Both the position numbers and the translations under genes were made by a program. This document shows, in pieces, positions 22,838 to 30,473 of a stretch of DNA of 59,330 nt (within the stretch, counting starts at the first letter, position 1; each line of letters opens with the position of its first letter). The DNA comes from a bacterium. Lineage in GTDB: Bacteria > Sysuimicrobiota > Sysuimicrobiia > Sysuimicrobiales > Segetimicrobiaceae. The notes under the pieces are model-generated. The model was not told the origin of the DNA. It did not search any database and saw nothing but the letters and a program-made list of their open reading frames with translations. The stretch spans positions 1 through 59,330 of the forward strand of contig DATGFS010000044.1 in assembly GCA_035308905.1 (NCBI GenBank). The letters are read 5' to 3'.

Positions 22838-24691
22838 TCAGTGCGTCCCTCCCTTGGCGATCACGATGGGAAGCTGAACCCGGCCGCGCACGACCCACGG
22901 CGTCGTCCACTGCGCCGACGGTCTCGCCGGCGCTGCGCCGGCGCTGTCCGTCCGCGGCGGCAGCCCGCCCATCAACTCGACGACGACGTCGGTATTCTTG
23001 TCGCCGGTCTCAAAAGCCTTGACGGCGTCGGCCAGCGTGCGCACACCGGCGTTCGGGGGGCCGGGCGGAGCGGCGGCCGCGCCGGCCGGCGCTCCGCCGC
23101 CCGCCCGGACGACGATCGTCGTCGGCCCCGCGACCGCGTTCGCCGGAATGGTCAGCGCGACGTCCTGCGTCTGCGGCGCGGCGCGGAACGGACGGACCGT
23201 GACGCGGACATGCACCGTGTCACCGGGGGCCACCGGGTCGTGCGGTCCGGTCGCCTCGACGATCGACGCCGTCTCCTGCGCGGATGTCACGCGGACGTCC
23301 AGATCGATCGACGTCGGGCCGACGTCCTTGAAGTCGTTGTCGAACAGCAGGTTCATCGCCTGCGGCAGCTCGGCGAGCGCGCGCCCGGCGATCCCGCTCG
23401 AGCCGTAGAACATGTTCTCGCGGACGACCGGCTTCGACAGTCCGCGCCCGTAGAGCGCCAGGCGCACCATCGCGGTGCCCTGCCCGCTGCGGTTCAGGGC
23501 GCGCTCGATGGCGCCCTGCGAGCCGACCTGGACCACGATCGGCGCGATTTCCGTGTTCGGAATCACCTGGAAATTGTAGGTGTGATCGGCGCCGCTGTCC
23601 GCGTCGATCACGTGGACGCGGACCCCAAACATGCGCGGCAGGACGCCGATCGTGCCGCCGATCCCGGCCGGTCGGTCCTGCGATACGATGCCGACCGGCG
23701 CGCCGACGGCGCCGATCTTGATGTTCTGCTGCTGCCCCTGCACGACCTGAAAGATCTTCGCGTTCATGAGAAGGTAGCCGGCGGGCCCGATGCCGGTGAA
23801 CGGATGCCCGAACGCGAGGATCCGGTTGCCGTCCCGGTACGTCATGGTGCCGATGGCGTAGGCCGCGATGTCGCCCTTCAGCAGCGCGACGCCGATGGCG
23901 CTGCCCGGCTCGAGCGGCAGGGATGCGGGAACGTTCGCCTCCGATCCGCCGGCGACCGGCGTGAGCCCCATCGGCGCGAGGACGTTCGCCAGGGCCTGAA
24001 GGCCCGCGCCGCCGATGCCCGACACGAACAGCGGCGTCTCCGCGGGAACCGCGACGAGCGTGTCGCGGAGGAACGGGCGCGCGCCCCGCGCCGCCGCCGC
24101 GGCGCCGCCCGCGGCTGGGACGACCACGCGGCGGACGATGCGCCCGGCGAGGCGCGTGGGAGCCAGCGCGTAGACGCGCGGCACGGATGTGGCGGCCGCG
24201 AGCCGGCCGCCAACCGTGAAGCCAACGCTCGACTGGGCCGGTGCCGGCAGGACGCGCAGCATGTCTTCGATCGGGGTGAACAGCCCGACGGTTGGGTCGG
24301 ACGCCTGGAACGTATACGAGAGGGCGCCCGCAAGTTTGCCTTCGAGGTAAATGGGACTGCCGCTCATGCCCGCGGCGATTCCACCGACGCTCTGAATCGC
24401 CGGGCCCGACGCCCGAAACAATACGAGGTCGCCCGCGGGACCCGCGTTGTGCAATATCCCCAGTACCCGGACGTTGAACGGGACGACGGACGTCCCGATG
24501 ATGACGGTCTTCCCGACGCCCGTCATGCCGACCGCGATCGCGTGCGCCGGCATGATGGCGGGCGCCGCCACGCCCGGCGTGGCGATCATCCCGAGCCCAA
24601 GCACGGATACGGCAACGAGCACGGCCGCGGCGCGCGTCCCGGCGGCCATGGAATCAACGCGGGCGGCCCCTCTGGCCGGCTGTCTCGTCAC
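22838..24691 (-). CDS. SpoIVB peptidase S55-domain protein (copy 1)
   Basis: An exported protein of 617 residues with a signal peptide (about 20-43). It shows the S55 pattern: PAHAIAVGMTGVGKTVIIG, VRVLGILHNAGPAGD, GGIAAGMSGSPIYLEG with the probable catalytic serine, and downstream RILAFGHPFTGIG. The C-terminal 250 residues contain Ig-like beta segments. SpoIVB is a sporulation signalling protease; homologues of this type occur in non-sporulating diderms with unknown substrates. The GTG at 24691 overlaps the stop of the paralogous copy as GTGA. Where copy 2 has VVHG, this copy has VIIG, so the catalytic set may differ. Confidence 0.75.
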   Translation of the reverse strand: MTRQPARGAARVDSMAAGTRAAAVLVAVSVLGLGMIATPGVAAPAIMPAHAIAVGMTGVGKTVIIGTSVVPFNVRVLGILHNAGPAGDLVLFRASGPAIQSVGGIAAGMSGSPIYLEGKLAGALSYTFQASDPTVGLFTPIEDMLRVLPAPAQSSVGFTVGGRLAAATSVPRVYALAPTRLAGRIVRRVVVPAAGGAAAAARGARPFLRDTLVAVPAETPLFVSGIGGAGLQALANVLAPMGLTPVAGGSEANVPASLPLEPGSAIGVALLKGDIAAYAIGTMTYRDGNRILAFGHPFTGIGPAGYLLMNAKIFQVVQGQQQNIKIGAVGAPVGIVSQDRPAGIGGTIGVLPRMFGVRVHVIDADSGADHTYNFQVIPNTEIAPIVVQVGSQGAIERALNRSGQGTAMVRLALYGRGLSKPVVRENMFYGSSGIAGRALAELPQAMNLLFDNDFKDVGPTSIDLDVRVTSAQETASIVEATGPHDPVAPGDTVHVRVTVRPFRAAPQTQDVALTIPANAVAGPTTIVVRAGGGAPAGAAAAPPGPPNAGVRTLADAVKAFETGDKNTDVVVELMGGLPPRTDSAGAAPARPSAQWTTPWVVRGRVQLPIVIAKGGTH

Positions 24692-26505
24692 GGCACGCTC
24701 CCCTTCACGGTCATCGGAATTTGATACTTGCCGAGCACGACCCAGTCGGTCTCGAGCGTGGTGCCCGCCGGCGACTCGAAGCTGGGATTCGCGTTGGCGC
24801 CCACCGCCGTCAGCACAGCCTCCGGCACCAGCTGAATGATCAGGTCCGTGTTCTTGCCCTCATTCTCGAACTGGTCGATCGCGGCTTGGAGCGATTCGGC
24901 GCCGCTCGGCGTGCTCTCGGCCGCGACGAGCGCCTGGAACTTGTCCGCGGGCAACGACGAATCGTTGAGCGAGCCCGCGGTGCCGACGAGCAGAAACGCC
25001 GCGCCCTCCGGGAAGTCCTTGGGCACCGTAAACGTGACCGTCCGGGTCTCGGCCTGCTCGCCGCCGAACGGCCGTACCCGCACCTCGATCTGCACGCGGT
25101 CGCCGGGGTGCACCGTCCGGAGGTTCGGCCGCGCGCCCACGAGCAGCGCCATGTTGGTTTTGGTGGTCACGGCGACGTCGACCGTCATGTCGACCGGGTC
25201 GAGCTCGCTGAAGAAGTTGGTGAAGAGCAGCTGCGTCGCCGCGGGGATGTCGAGCGCAGCGGCCGTGGCGATGTCGCCGACGTCGTAGGCCAGGTCCTCC
25301 CGTACGACCGGCGATTTGAGGTTCCGGGCCCGCAGGCTGATGCGGACCGCGGCGGAGCCGCCCGCGACCCGGTCAAGCCCCCGCTGGATGAGGCTCAGCA
25401 CGGCGCTCGGCACGAGGCTCTCGGCCAAGTCCTGGCGCCGCACGACCTGCGCGCCGAACGAGTGCGCGGCACCGGTGTCGAGGTCGCGGGTATTGACCCG
25501 GATCGCAAACGCCCGCGGGAAGCGCCCGAGCACCCCGGCGATCCCGGTCGTCCGGTCCTGCGTCAGCGTGCCGGTCGCCGGCCCAAAACTACCCTCTTTA
25601 AATGGAAAGTCCAGGGAGCGCACGATCGTGTCGATCCAGGCGCTTGTCATGAACAGGGAGGCGGCGCCGGCGTTCATGAGCGGATGGCCGAAGCCGAGCA
25701 CCATGTTGCCGCGCCGGTACGTCGCCGTGCCGATCGCGCCGACTTCCACGTCGCCGCGCACGAGCTCGACGCCCAGGGACGCCCCAGGCTCCATCGGCGG
25801 CGCGGTGAAGTTCCGGCCCCCGGAGTAGCCTTGGCGCGGCACGAGGTTGAACCGCCGCAGCGCGCGCTCGAGTACCCGCATGCCGCCGGGCGTCACGCCG
25901 GCGGCGGTCATCGGCACCATCGCCGGGGCCACCGCCGCGGTCCCCGGCGCGGCGTGCGCGTTGTAGGCCGCCGCGGCGGCGGTCGATCCGACGACGATGA
26001 CGCGGCGGAGCGGACCGAACGATGTCGCGATCGGCGCGTCGCTCCGGTACTCGCGCGGCCATAACGTCTGCGGAGCCGGGACCGGCGCCGCCAGCGTCTT
26101 GAGCATCTGCTCGATCGGGGTCGCGAGGCTCAGGTCCGCGTCGGGGCCGGGAAAGTGGTAGCCGTACGAGAGCGCGCCGGCGAGACGCCCGTTGAGGTAG
26201 ATCGGGCTGCCGCTCATCCCGGACGCGGTGCCGCCCGCCCCCGTGATCAACGGGCCGCCCGCGCGGAACAAGATCAGGTCCGTGTACGTGTCGCCTTCGC
26301 CCTTCAGCACGCCGAGCACGTTGATGTCGAACCGTTGAATGGCCGTGCCGTGGACGACGGTGAGCCCGTACCCCCGCATCCCGGCGTGGACGGCGGAGAG
26401 CGGCAGCACGGCCTGCGGATCCGCGCCGGCCGGCGGCAGCCCGGCCGTCACCAGGCTCATGCCGACCGCGACCATCGCCGCCACCGCACGCATCATGCCG
26501 CGCAC
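24688..26505 (-). CDS. SpoIVB peptidase S55-domain protein (copy 2)
   Basis: An exported protein of 605 residues with a signal peptide (about 5-28). Its architecture matches the next gene: LSAVHAGMRGYGLTVVHG, INVLGVLKGEGDTYTD, GGTASGMSGSPIYLNGRLAG with the probable nucleophile serine, and MVLGFGHPLMNAG, followed by beta-rich C-terminal regions. The two proteins are paralogues from an old tandem duplication, since identity by eye is clearly partial. The GTG at 26505 has GGAGG six bases upstream; an in-frame ATG at 26496 is an alternative. Both copies sit just before tamB, which suggests an envelope quality-control or processing role, by inference. Confidence 0.75.
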   Translation of the reverse strand: MRGMMRAVAAMVAVGMSLVTAGLPPAGADPQAVLPLSAVHAGMRGYGLTVVHGTAIQRFDINVLGVLKGEGDTYTDLILFRAGGPLITGAGGTASGMSGSPIYLNGRLAGALSYGYHFPGPDADLSLATPIEQMLKTLAAPVPAPQTLWPREYRSDAPIATSFGPLRRVIVVGSTAAAAAYNAHAAPGTAAVAPAMVPMTAAGVTPGGMRVLERALRRFNLVPRQGYSGGRNFTAPPMEPGASLGVELVRGDVEVGAIGTATYRRGNMVLGFGHPLMNAGAASLFMTSAWIDTIVRSLDFPFKEGSFGPATGTLTQDRTTGIAGVLGRFPRAFAIRVNTRDLDTGAAHSFGAQVVRRQDLAESLVPSAVLSLIQRGLDRVAGGSAAVRISLRARNLKSPVVREDLAYDVGDIATAAALDIPAATQLLFTNFFSELDPVDMTVDVAVTTKTNMALLVGARPNLRTVHPGDRVQIEVRVRPFGGEQAETRTVTFTVPKDFPEGAAFLLVGTAGSLNDSSLPADKFQALVAAESTPSGAESLQAAIDQFENEGKNTDLIIQLVPEAVLTAVGANANPSFESPAGTTLETDWVVLGKYQIPMTVKGSVP

Positions 26506-26580
26506 GTCCCCCCTCCGTCCGGCCGCCCCGTCTTCGCGGGACCTCCGCCCGCCGCGTCCGCGGCGTCCGCTATAAACAAT

Positions 26581-26602
26581 ACGAGGGGGAGGCCCCCCTC
26601 GT
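26581..26602 (-). terminator. Intrinsic terminator after the lipoyl-like gene
   Basis: In the transcript sense, ACGAGGGGG-GCCT-CCCCCTCGT is a perfect 9-bp stem with a 4-base loop, followed at once by the T-rich ATTGTTTAT. It lies 24 bp after the stop of the small secreted gene and before the S55 copy 2 gene. The small gene is therefore likely its own transcription unit, with at most partial read-through. Confidence 0.8.
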
Positions 26603-26626
26603 CACCACTCCCGAGTGCGGCCCCCG

Positions 26627-26956
26627 CTATTGGGCCTCGATCACGGCCACGGGGTCGCCGATGTTGACGAAATCGCCGACCCGCACCATCATCTGAATGA
26701 CTTTACCGTTGGCCGTCGCCCGGGCCGCCGGAATGGCGCTGCCGGTCGACGTGCGCACGAACACCAGCGTGTCGCCGAGCTTCACGGCTTGACCGACGAC
26801 GGCAAGCTGCAGCGGCAGCACCGAGCCGGAGATGCCCGACCGGACCACGACGTTCGGGGCGGTCTGCGCCGACGCGGTCGTCGTGCCCAGCGGGGGCAGG
26901 CCGGCGAGAACCAGGGCCACAAGCGCGATTCCCACAACACCGGCGATCCGGCGCAT
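26627..26956 (-). CDS. Small secreted biotinyl/lipoyl-domain-like protein
   Basis: About 109 residues: a clear signal peptide (MRRIAGVVGIALVALVLAGL, cleavage near ASA-QT) and then a single barrel-sandwich (lipoyl-like) domain. The two halves are VVVRSGISGSVLPLQLAVVG with VKLGDTLVFV, and ATANGKVIQMMVRVGDFVNI with GDPVAVIEA. The hairpin that carries the modified lysine in biotin or lipoyl carriers (xxMKM) is here Thr/Ser/Gly (FVRTSTGSAIPAA), so it is probably not biotinylated or lipoylated. I chose the ATG at 26956 for its signal peptide and the AGAGGTGG before it; a GTG at 26965 is possible. It resembles stand-alone hairpin domains of membrane fusion proteins. Function unknown. Confidence 0.7.
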   Translation of the reverse strand: MRRIAGVVGIALVALVLAGLPPLGTTTASAQTAPNVVVRSGISGSVLPLQLAVVGQAVKLGDTLVFVRTSTGSAIPAARATANGKVIQMMVRVGDFVNIGDPVAVIEAQ

Positions 26957-27001
26957 GTTCACCACCTCTCAACCGCTTGAATATATGCCCGCGGCCGCAT
27001 C

Positions 27002-27031
27002 ATTATAGGCGCGGCCGGCTTTGACTGTCAA
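27002..27031 (-). promoter_or_regulatory. Consensus sigma-70 promoter
   Basis: On the minus strand TTGACA (27031 to 27026) and TATAAT (27007 to 27002) are both perfect hexamers, separated by 18 bp. The start site should fall near 26994, about 38 bp before the ATG of the lipoyl-like gene. The -35 lies within a perfect palindrome TTTGAC-T-GTCAAA (27020-27032) and overlaps the wecB stop codon. This is the strongest-looking promoter I found in the window. Confidence 0.88.
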
Positions 27032-28203
27032 ACGCGGAATTCGTCTGGTAAGTTCCGCTCGAATCCGAAGTGGTGCCGCAGCACGCCGACGATGCGCTCG
27101 GCCGCGCGGCCGTCGCCGTACGGATTCCGCGCCCGGCTCATCCGGGCGTACGCGTCCGCGTCGGTGAGCAGCTCGCGCGCCGCGGCGAGAATATCCGCCT
27201 CGCCGGTGCCGACCAGCCGGGCCGTGCCCGCGGTCACACCCTCCGGCCGCTCGGTCGTCTCGCGCAGCACGAGGACCGGCCGGCCGAGCGCCGGGGCCTC
27301 CTCTTGAATGCCGCCGGAGTCCGTCAGGATCAGCGCGGCCGCCTTCATCACCGCCACCGTCGTCGGGTAGTCGAACGGCGCGAACAGGTACGCGCGCGGA
27401 TGGCCGCCGAGGATCTCGTGCGCCGGCCGCGAGACAGTCGGGTTGAGGTGGACCGGAAAGATCAGCGAGAGGTCGCCGAACTCGTCGAGGAGGCGGCGCA
27501 CCGCGCTGAAGATGCGGCGCTGCGGCTCGCCCCAGTTCTCGCGACGGTGGGTCGTCATGAGGAGACGGCGGCCCGGGCGCGCCAGCGCCTCGCGCAGCCG
27601 CGGCTCCGCCGGCGGGGCCTCGCGGCGCGCGACCTCGAGCAGCGCGTCGATCACCGTGTTGCCGGTGACGGTGATCCGCGACCGCGGCACCCCCTCCCGC
27701 TCCAAGTTCGCGCGCGCCGCGGCGGTCGGGGCGAAATGCAGATCCGCGAGGACCGACGCCATCCGCCGGTACATCTCCTCGGGAAACGGCTGGTACTTGT
27801 CGTCCGTCCTGAGCCCCGCCTCGACGTGGGCGACGGGAATCCGGCGGTAGAACGCGGCGAGCGAGCCGAGGAAGCACGGCGCCGCGTCTCCCTGCACGAC
27901 GAGCAGGTCGGGCGCGATCGCCGGCAGCAGCTCGTCGAGCCGGGCGAGCGTGCGCACGGAGATGTCGACGAGCGACTGCTGCTCGGTCATGATGTCGAGA
28001 TCGTAGTCGGGGTGGAGGTCGAACACCTCCAGCACCTGATCGAGCATGTGCCGGTGCTGGGCGGTGACGACGACGACCGGTTTGAACTCGGACGGGACGG
28101 CGGCGAGGGCGCGAACCACCGGCGCCATCTTCACCGCGTCGGGACGCGTACCGAAGACCGCGAGCACCGTCCGGCGGGCGGACGGCCGGCCCGCTCCGCT
28201 CAC
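27028..28203 (-). CDS. wecB: UDP-N-acetylglucosamine 2-epimerase (non-hydrolysing)
   Basis: A GT-B fold epimerase of about 391 residues. It interconverts UDP-GlcNAc and UDP-ManNAc for surface polysaccharide synthesis. Motifs seen are VFGTRPDAVKMAPV, VVTAQHRHMLDQVL, IPVAHVEAGLRT, THRRENWGEP, and TDSGGIQEEAPALGRPVLVL followed by RETTERPEG. Two positions are unusual: VQGDAAPCF where GDT is normal, and FPEEMYRR where PEExNR is usual. The GTG at 28203 is one base after the stop of the WecA-type gene; an ATG at 28236 would overlap it. Together with that transferase it points to a ManNAc-containing glycan. Confidence 0.88.
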   Translation of the reverse strand: MSGAGRPSARRTVLAVFGTRPDAVKMAPVVRALAAVPSEFKPVVVVTAQHRHMLDQVLEVFDLHPDYDLDIMTEQQSLVDISVRTLARLDELLPAIAPDLLVVQGDAAPCFLGSLAAFYRRIPVAHVEAGLRTDDKYQPFPEEMYRRMASVLADLHFAPTAAARANLEREGVPRSRITVTGNTVIDALLEVARREAPPAEPRLREALARPGRRLLMTTHRRENWGEPQRRIFSAVRRLLDEFGDLSLIFPVHLNPTVSRPAHEILGGHPRAYLFAPFDYPTTVAVMKAAALILTDSGGIQEEAPALGRPVLVLRETTERPEGVTAGTARLVGTGEADILAAARELLTDADAYARMSRARNPYGDGRAAERIVGVLRHHFGFERNLPDEFRV

Positions 28204-28204
28204 T

Positions 28205-29431
28205 TCACTGCTCGTTGCTGCCGGCTTCGATGACATGGTCGCCGGCCGCCGGAGCCACCGGCCCGGCGGGAGCGAGCGGCGGGGAGACCGGCGGGCCCGC
28301 CGCCGGCTGCAGATCCGCGGCGGTGGATCCCGCCGTCGCGGCCGCGGGCGACGGGACAAGCAGTCCCGTCCTCCGCGCGCCGAGCGCCAGCAGCGCCAGC
28401 AGGAGGCCGAGGATCGCGATGATCGGGAACCGTCCGACGCCGGTCACCATGAGCGCGCCCGCGCTCAGAATTCCGGTGACGAGGTAGAGCACCGCCGTCG
28501 TCTGGCGGGGCGTCAGTCCGCGCGCGAGCAGCCGGTGATGCAGGTGCTGCGTATCCGCCTCGAAGATCGGCCGGTGGTTGCGCCACCGCCGCACGATCGC
28601 GAAGGCCGTGTCCGTGACCGGAACCCCGAGCGCGGCGAGCGCGACGAGGAGGGACAGCGCGGTGTAGCTCTTGTAGGTGCCGAGCACGGACAGCGCGCCG
28701 AGCAGATAGCCGAGCAGCATCGACCCCGTATCGCCGAGGAAGATCCGCGCGGGGTTGAAGTTGTACGGGATGAACCCCAAGGCGCCGCCGGCGAGCGCCG
28801 CGGCGAGGATCGCCGTCCCGACGTCGCCGCGATGGTAGGACGCGACGAGCAGCGTGGTGCCGGCGATCGCGGCGATCCCGGACGCGAGGCCGTCCACGCC
28901 GTCGATCAGGTTCATCACGTTGCACAGCGCCACGATCCACACCACGGTCACGATCGCGCCGAGCGGGCCGACGAAGAACATGCCGCCGAGCGGGTTCGTC
29001 AGCACGTCCATGCCGACCCCGAACGGCAGCAGGACGGCGGCCGCGGCGATCTGGCCGATGAGCTTGACCAGCGGTCGCGTCCCGCGGATGTCGTCGAACG
29101 CGCCGACCAGCGTGATCACGGTCGCCCCAAGCAGCAGCGCGACGATGGGCCGGTCGATCGCCGGCAGGTACGGCACGACGATCGTGATGCGCTGGGACTC
29201 GAACGCGACGTGAATCGGCCGTTCGACCGGCAGCCCGACGAGCACCGCCGCGACAAAGGCCAGGTAGATGGCGAGCCCGCCGAGCCGGGGCACCGGCGCG
29301 CGGTGGATGTGGCGGCCGCCCGGCCGGTCGAGGACGCCCATCTGCGTCGCGAGCCAGCCGACGACGGGCGTGAGCAGGTACGCGATGACGAGGCCGAAGG
29401 CGCCGGCCACGAGGAACGGGTAGATCGTCAC
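28205..29431 (-). CDS. Polyprenyl-phosphate GlcNAc-1-phosphate transferase (WecA/TagO type)
   Basis: An integral membrane enzyme of 408 residues of the MraY/WecA/TagO family. The catalytic motifs are intact: GAFDDIRG (paired aspartates), NVMNLIDGVDGLASG, FLGDTGSMLLG and the HLHHRL loop that marks GlcNAc-1-P transferases rather than MraY. About eleven hydrophobic segments and a Pro/Ala-rich cytoplasmic tail (about 350-408) are present. It loads GlcNAc-1-P onto undecaprenyl phosphate to start O-antigen-like or teichoic-acid-like glycans. It is followed directly by wecB. Confidence 0.88.
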   Translation of the reverse strand: MTIYPFLVAGAFGLVIAYLLTPVVGWLATQMGVLDRPGGRHIHRAPVPRLGGLAIYLAFVAAVLVGLPVERPIHVAFESQRITIVVPYLPAIDRPIVALLLGATVITLVGAFDDIRGTRPLVKLIGQIAAAAVLLPFGVGMDVLTNPLGGMFFVGPLGAIVTVVWIVALCNVMNLIDGVDGLASGIAAIAGTTLLVASYHRGDVGTAILAAALAGGALGFIPYNFNPARIFLGDTGSMLLGYLLGALSVLGTYKSYTALSLLVALAALGVPVTDTAFAIVRRWRNHRPIFEADTQHLHHRLLARGLTPRQTTAVLYLVTGILSAGALMVTGVGRFPIIAILGLLLALLALGARRTGLLVPSPAAATAGSTAADLQPAAGPPVSPPLAPAGPVAPAAGDHVIEAGSNEQ

Positions 29432-29441
29432 GGCGGCTCCG

Positions 29442-30422
29442 CTACTCGCCCTCGGTGGCGGTCTGCATCACGCGGGGGGCGCCGAACAACTCGCTCACCG
29501 ACTGCTCGGCGTGGACGCGCTGGACGGCCTCGCCGATCAACCCGGCCACCGAGATGACCGCGAGCTTGGACGTCCGCTTTTCCGCGGGCACGGGGATGCT
29601 GTCGGTGACCACGAGCTGCTCGATCGGCGACCGCTGGATGCGGGCCATCGCCGGCGGGGACAGGATCGCGTGCGTGCAGCACGCGTATACCGACCGGACG
29701 CCGCGCTTCATGAGCGCCTCGGCCGCGAGGGCCAGCGTGCCGCCGGTGTCGATGATGTCGTCGACCAAGATCGCCGTCCGGCGGTACACTTTGCCGATCA
29801 CATGCACGATCTCCGCGACTTGGTTCGGCCGGTCGCGGCGCTTGTCGATGATCGCAAGCGGCGCCCCGAGGTACTGCGCGAACTCGCGGGCCCGCTTGAC
29901 GCCGCCGATGTCCGGCGACACGATGACGGGATGCTCGAGCGCGAGCGACTTGAAGTAGTCGCCGAGGATCATCCGCGCCGGCAGATGGTCGAGCGGGATG
30001 TCGAAGAACCCCCACAACTGGCCGGTGTGGAGATCAACCGTGAGGATGCGGTCCGCCCCGGCCGTCGTCAGCAGGTTGGCGACCAGCTTCGCGGAGATCG
30101 GCTCGCGGGGCTTGATCTTGCGGTCCTGGCGCGCGTACCCGAAGTACGGGATCACCGCCGTCACGCGCGCGGCGCTGGCCCGCCGGAGCGCGTCGATGAT
30201 GATCAGCAGCTCCATGAGCGTCTCGTTTGCCGGCGGACAGGTCGACTGGACGGCGAAGACGTCGAGGCCGCGCACGCTCTCCTCGATCCGCACGCCGATC
30301 TCCCCGTCGGCGAACCGGAAGACGTGCATCGCGCCGACCGGCAGACCGAGGTAGGCCCCGATCCCCCGGGCGAGCTCCGGATTACTCGTGCCGCTGAAGA
30401 TCCGGATCTGCGGGTCGGCCAT
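29442..30422 (-). CDS. prs: Ribose-phosphate pyrophosphokinase (PRPP synthetase)
   Basis: An enzyme of 326 residues. It makes PRPP from ribose 5-phosphate and ATP for purine, pyrimidine, NAD, His and Trp synthesis. Diagnostic stretches are FRFADGEIGVRIEESVRG, GYARQDRKIKPREP (flexible and catalytic region), VSPDIGGVKRAREFAQYLG and the PRPP-binding loop VLVDDIIDTGGTLALAA. The ATG at 30422 has a strong AGGAGG 5 bases upstream. The order glmU-prs is common in Gram-positive bacteria. Confidence 0.96.
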   Translation of the reverse strand: MADPQIRIFSGTSNPELARGIGAYLGLPVGAMHVFRFADGEIGVRIEESVRGLDVFAVQSTCPPANETLMELLIIIDALRRASAARVTAVIPYFGYARQDRKIKPREPISAKLVANLLTTAGADRILTVDLHTGQLWGFFDIPLDHLPARMILGDYFKSLALEHPVIVSPDIGGVKRAREFAQYLGAPLAIIDKRRDRPNQVAEIVHVIGKVYRRTAILVDDIIDTGGTLALAAEALMKRGVRSVYACCTHAILSPPAMARIQRSPIEQLVVTDSIPVPAEKRTSKLAVISVAGLIGEAVQRVHAEQSVSELFGAPRVMQTATEGE

Positions 30423-30473
30423 CGCCCCCTCCTCTCCCTCTCTCTAGTATCCTGTTTTGCCCGGGACGCGGTG

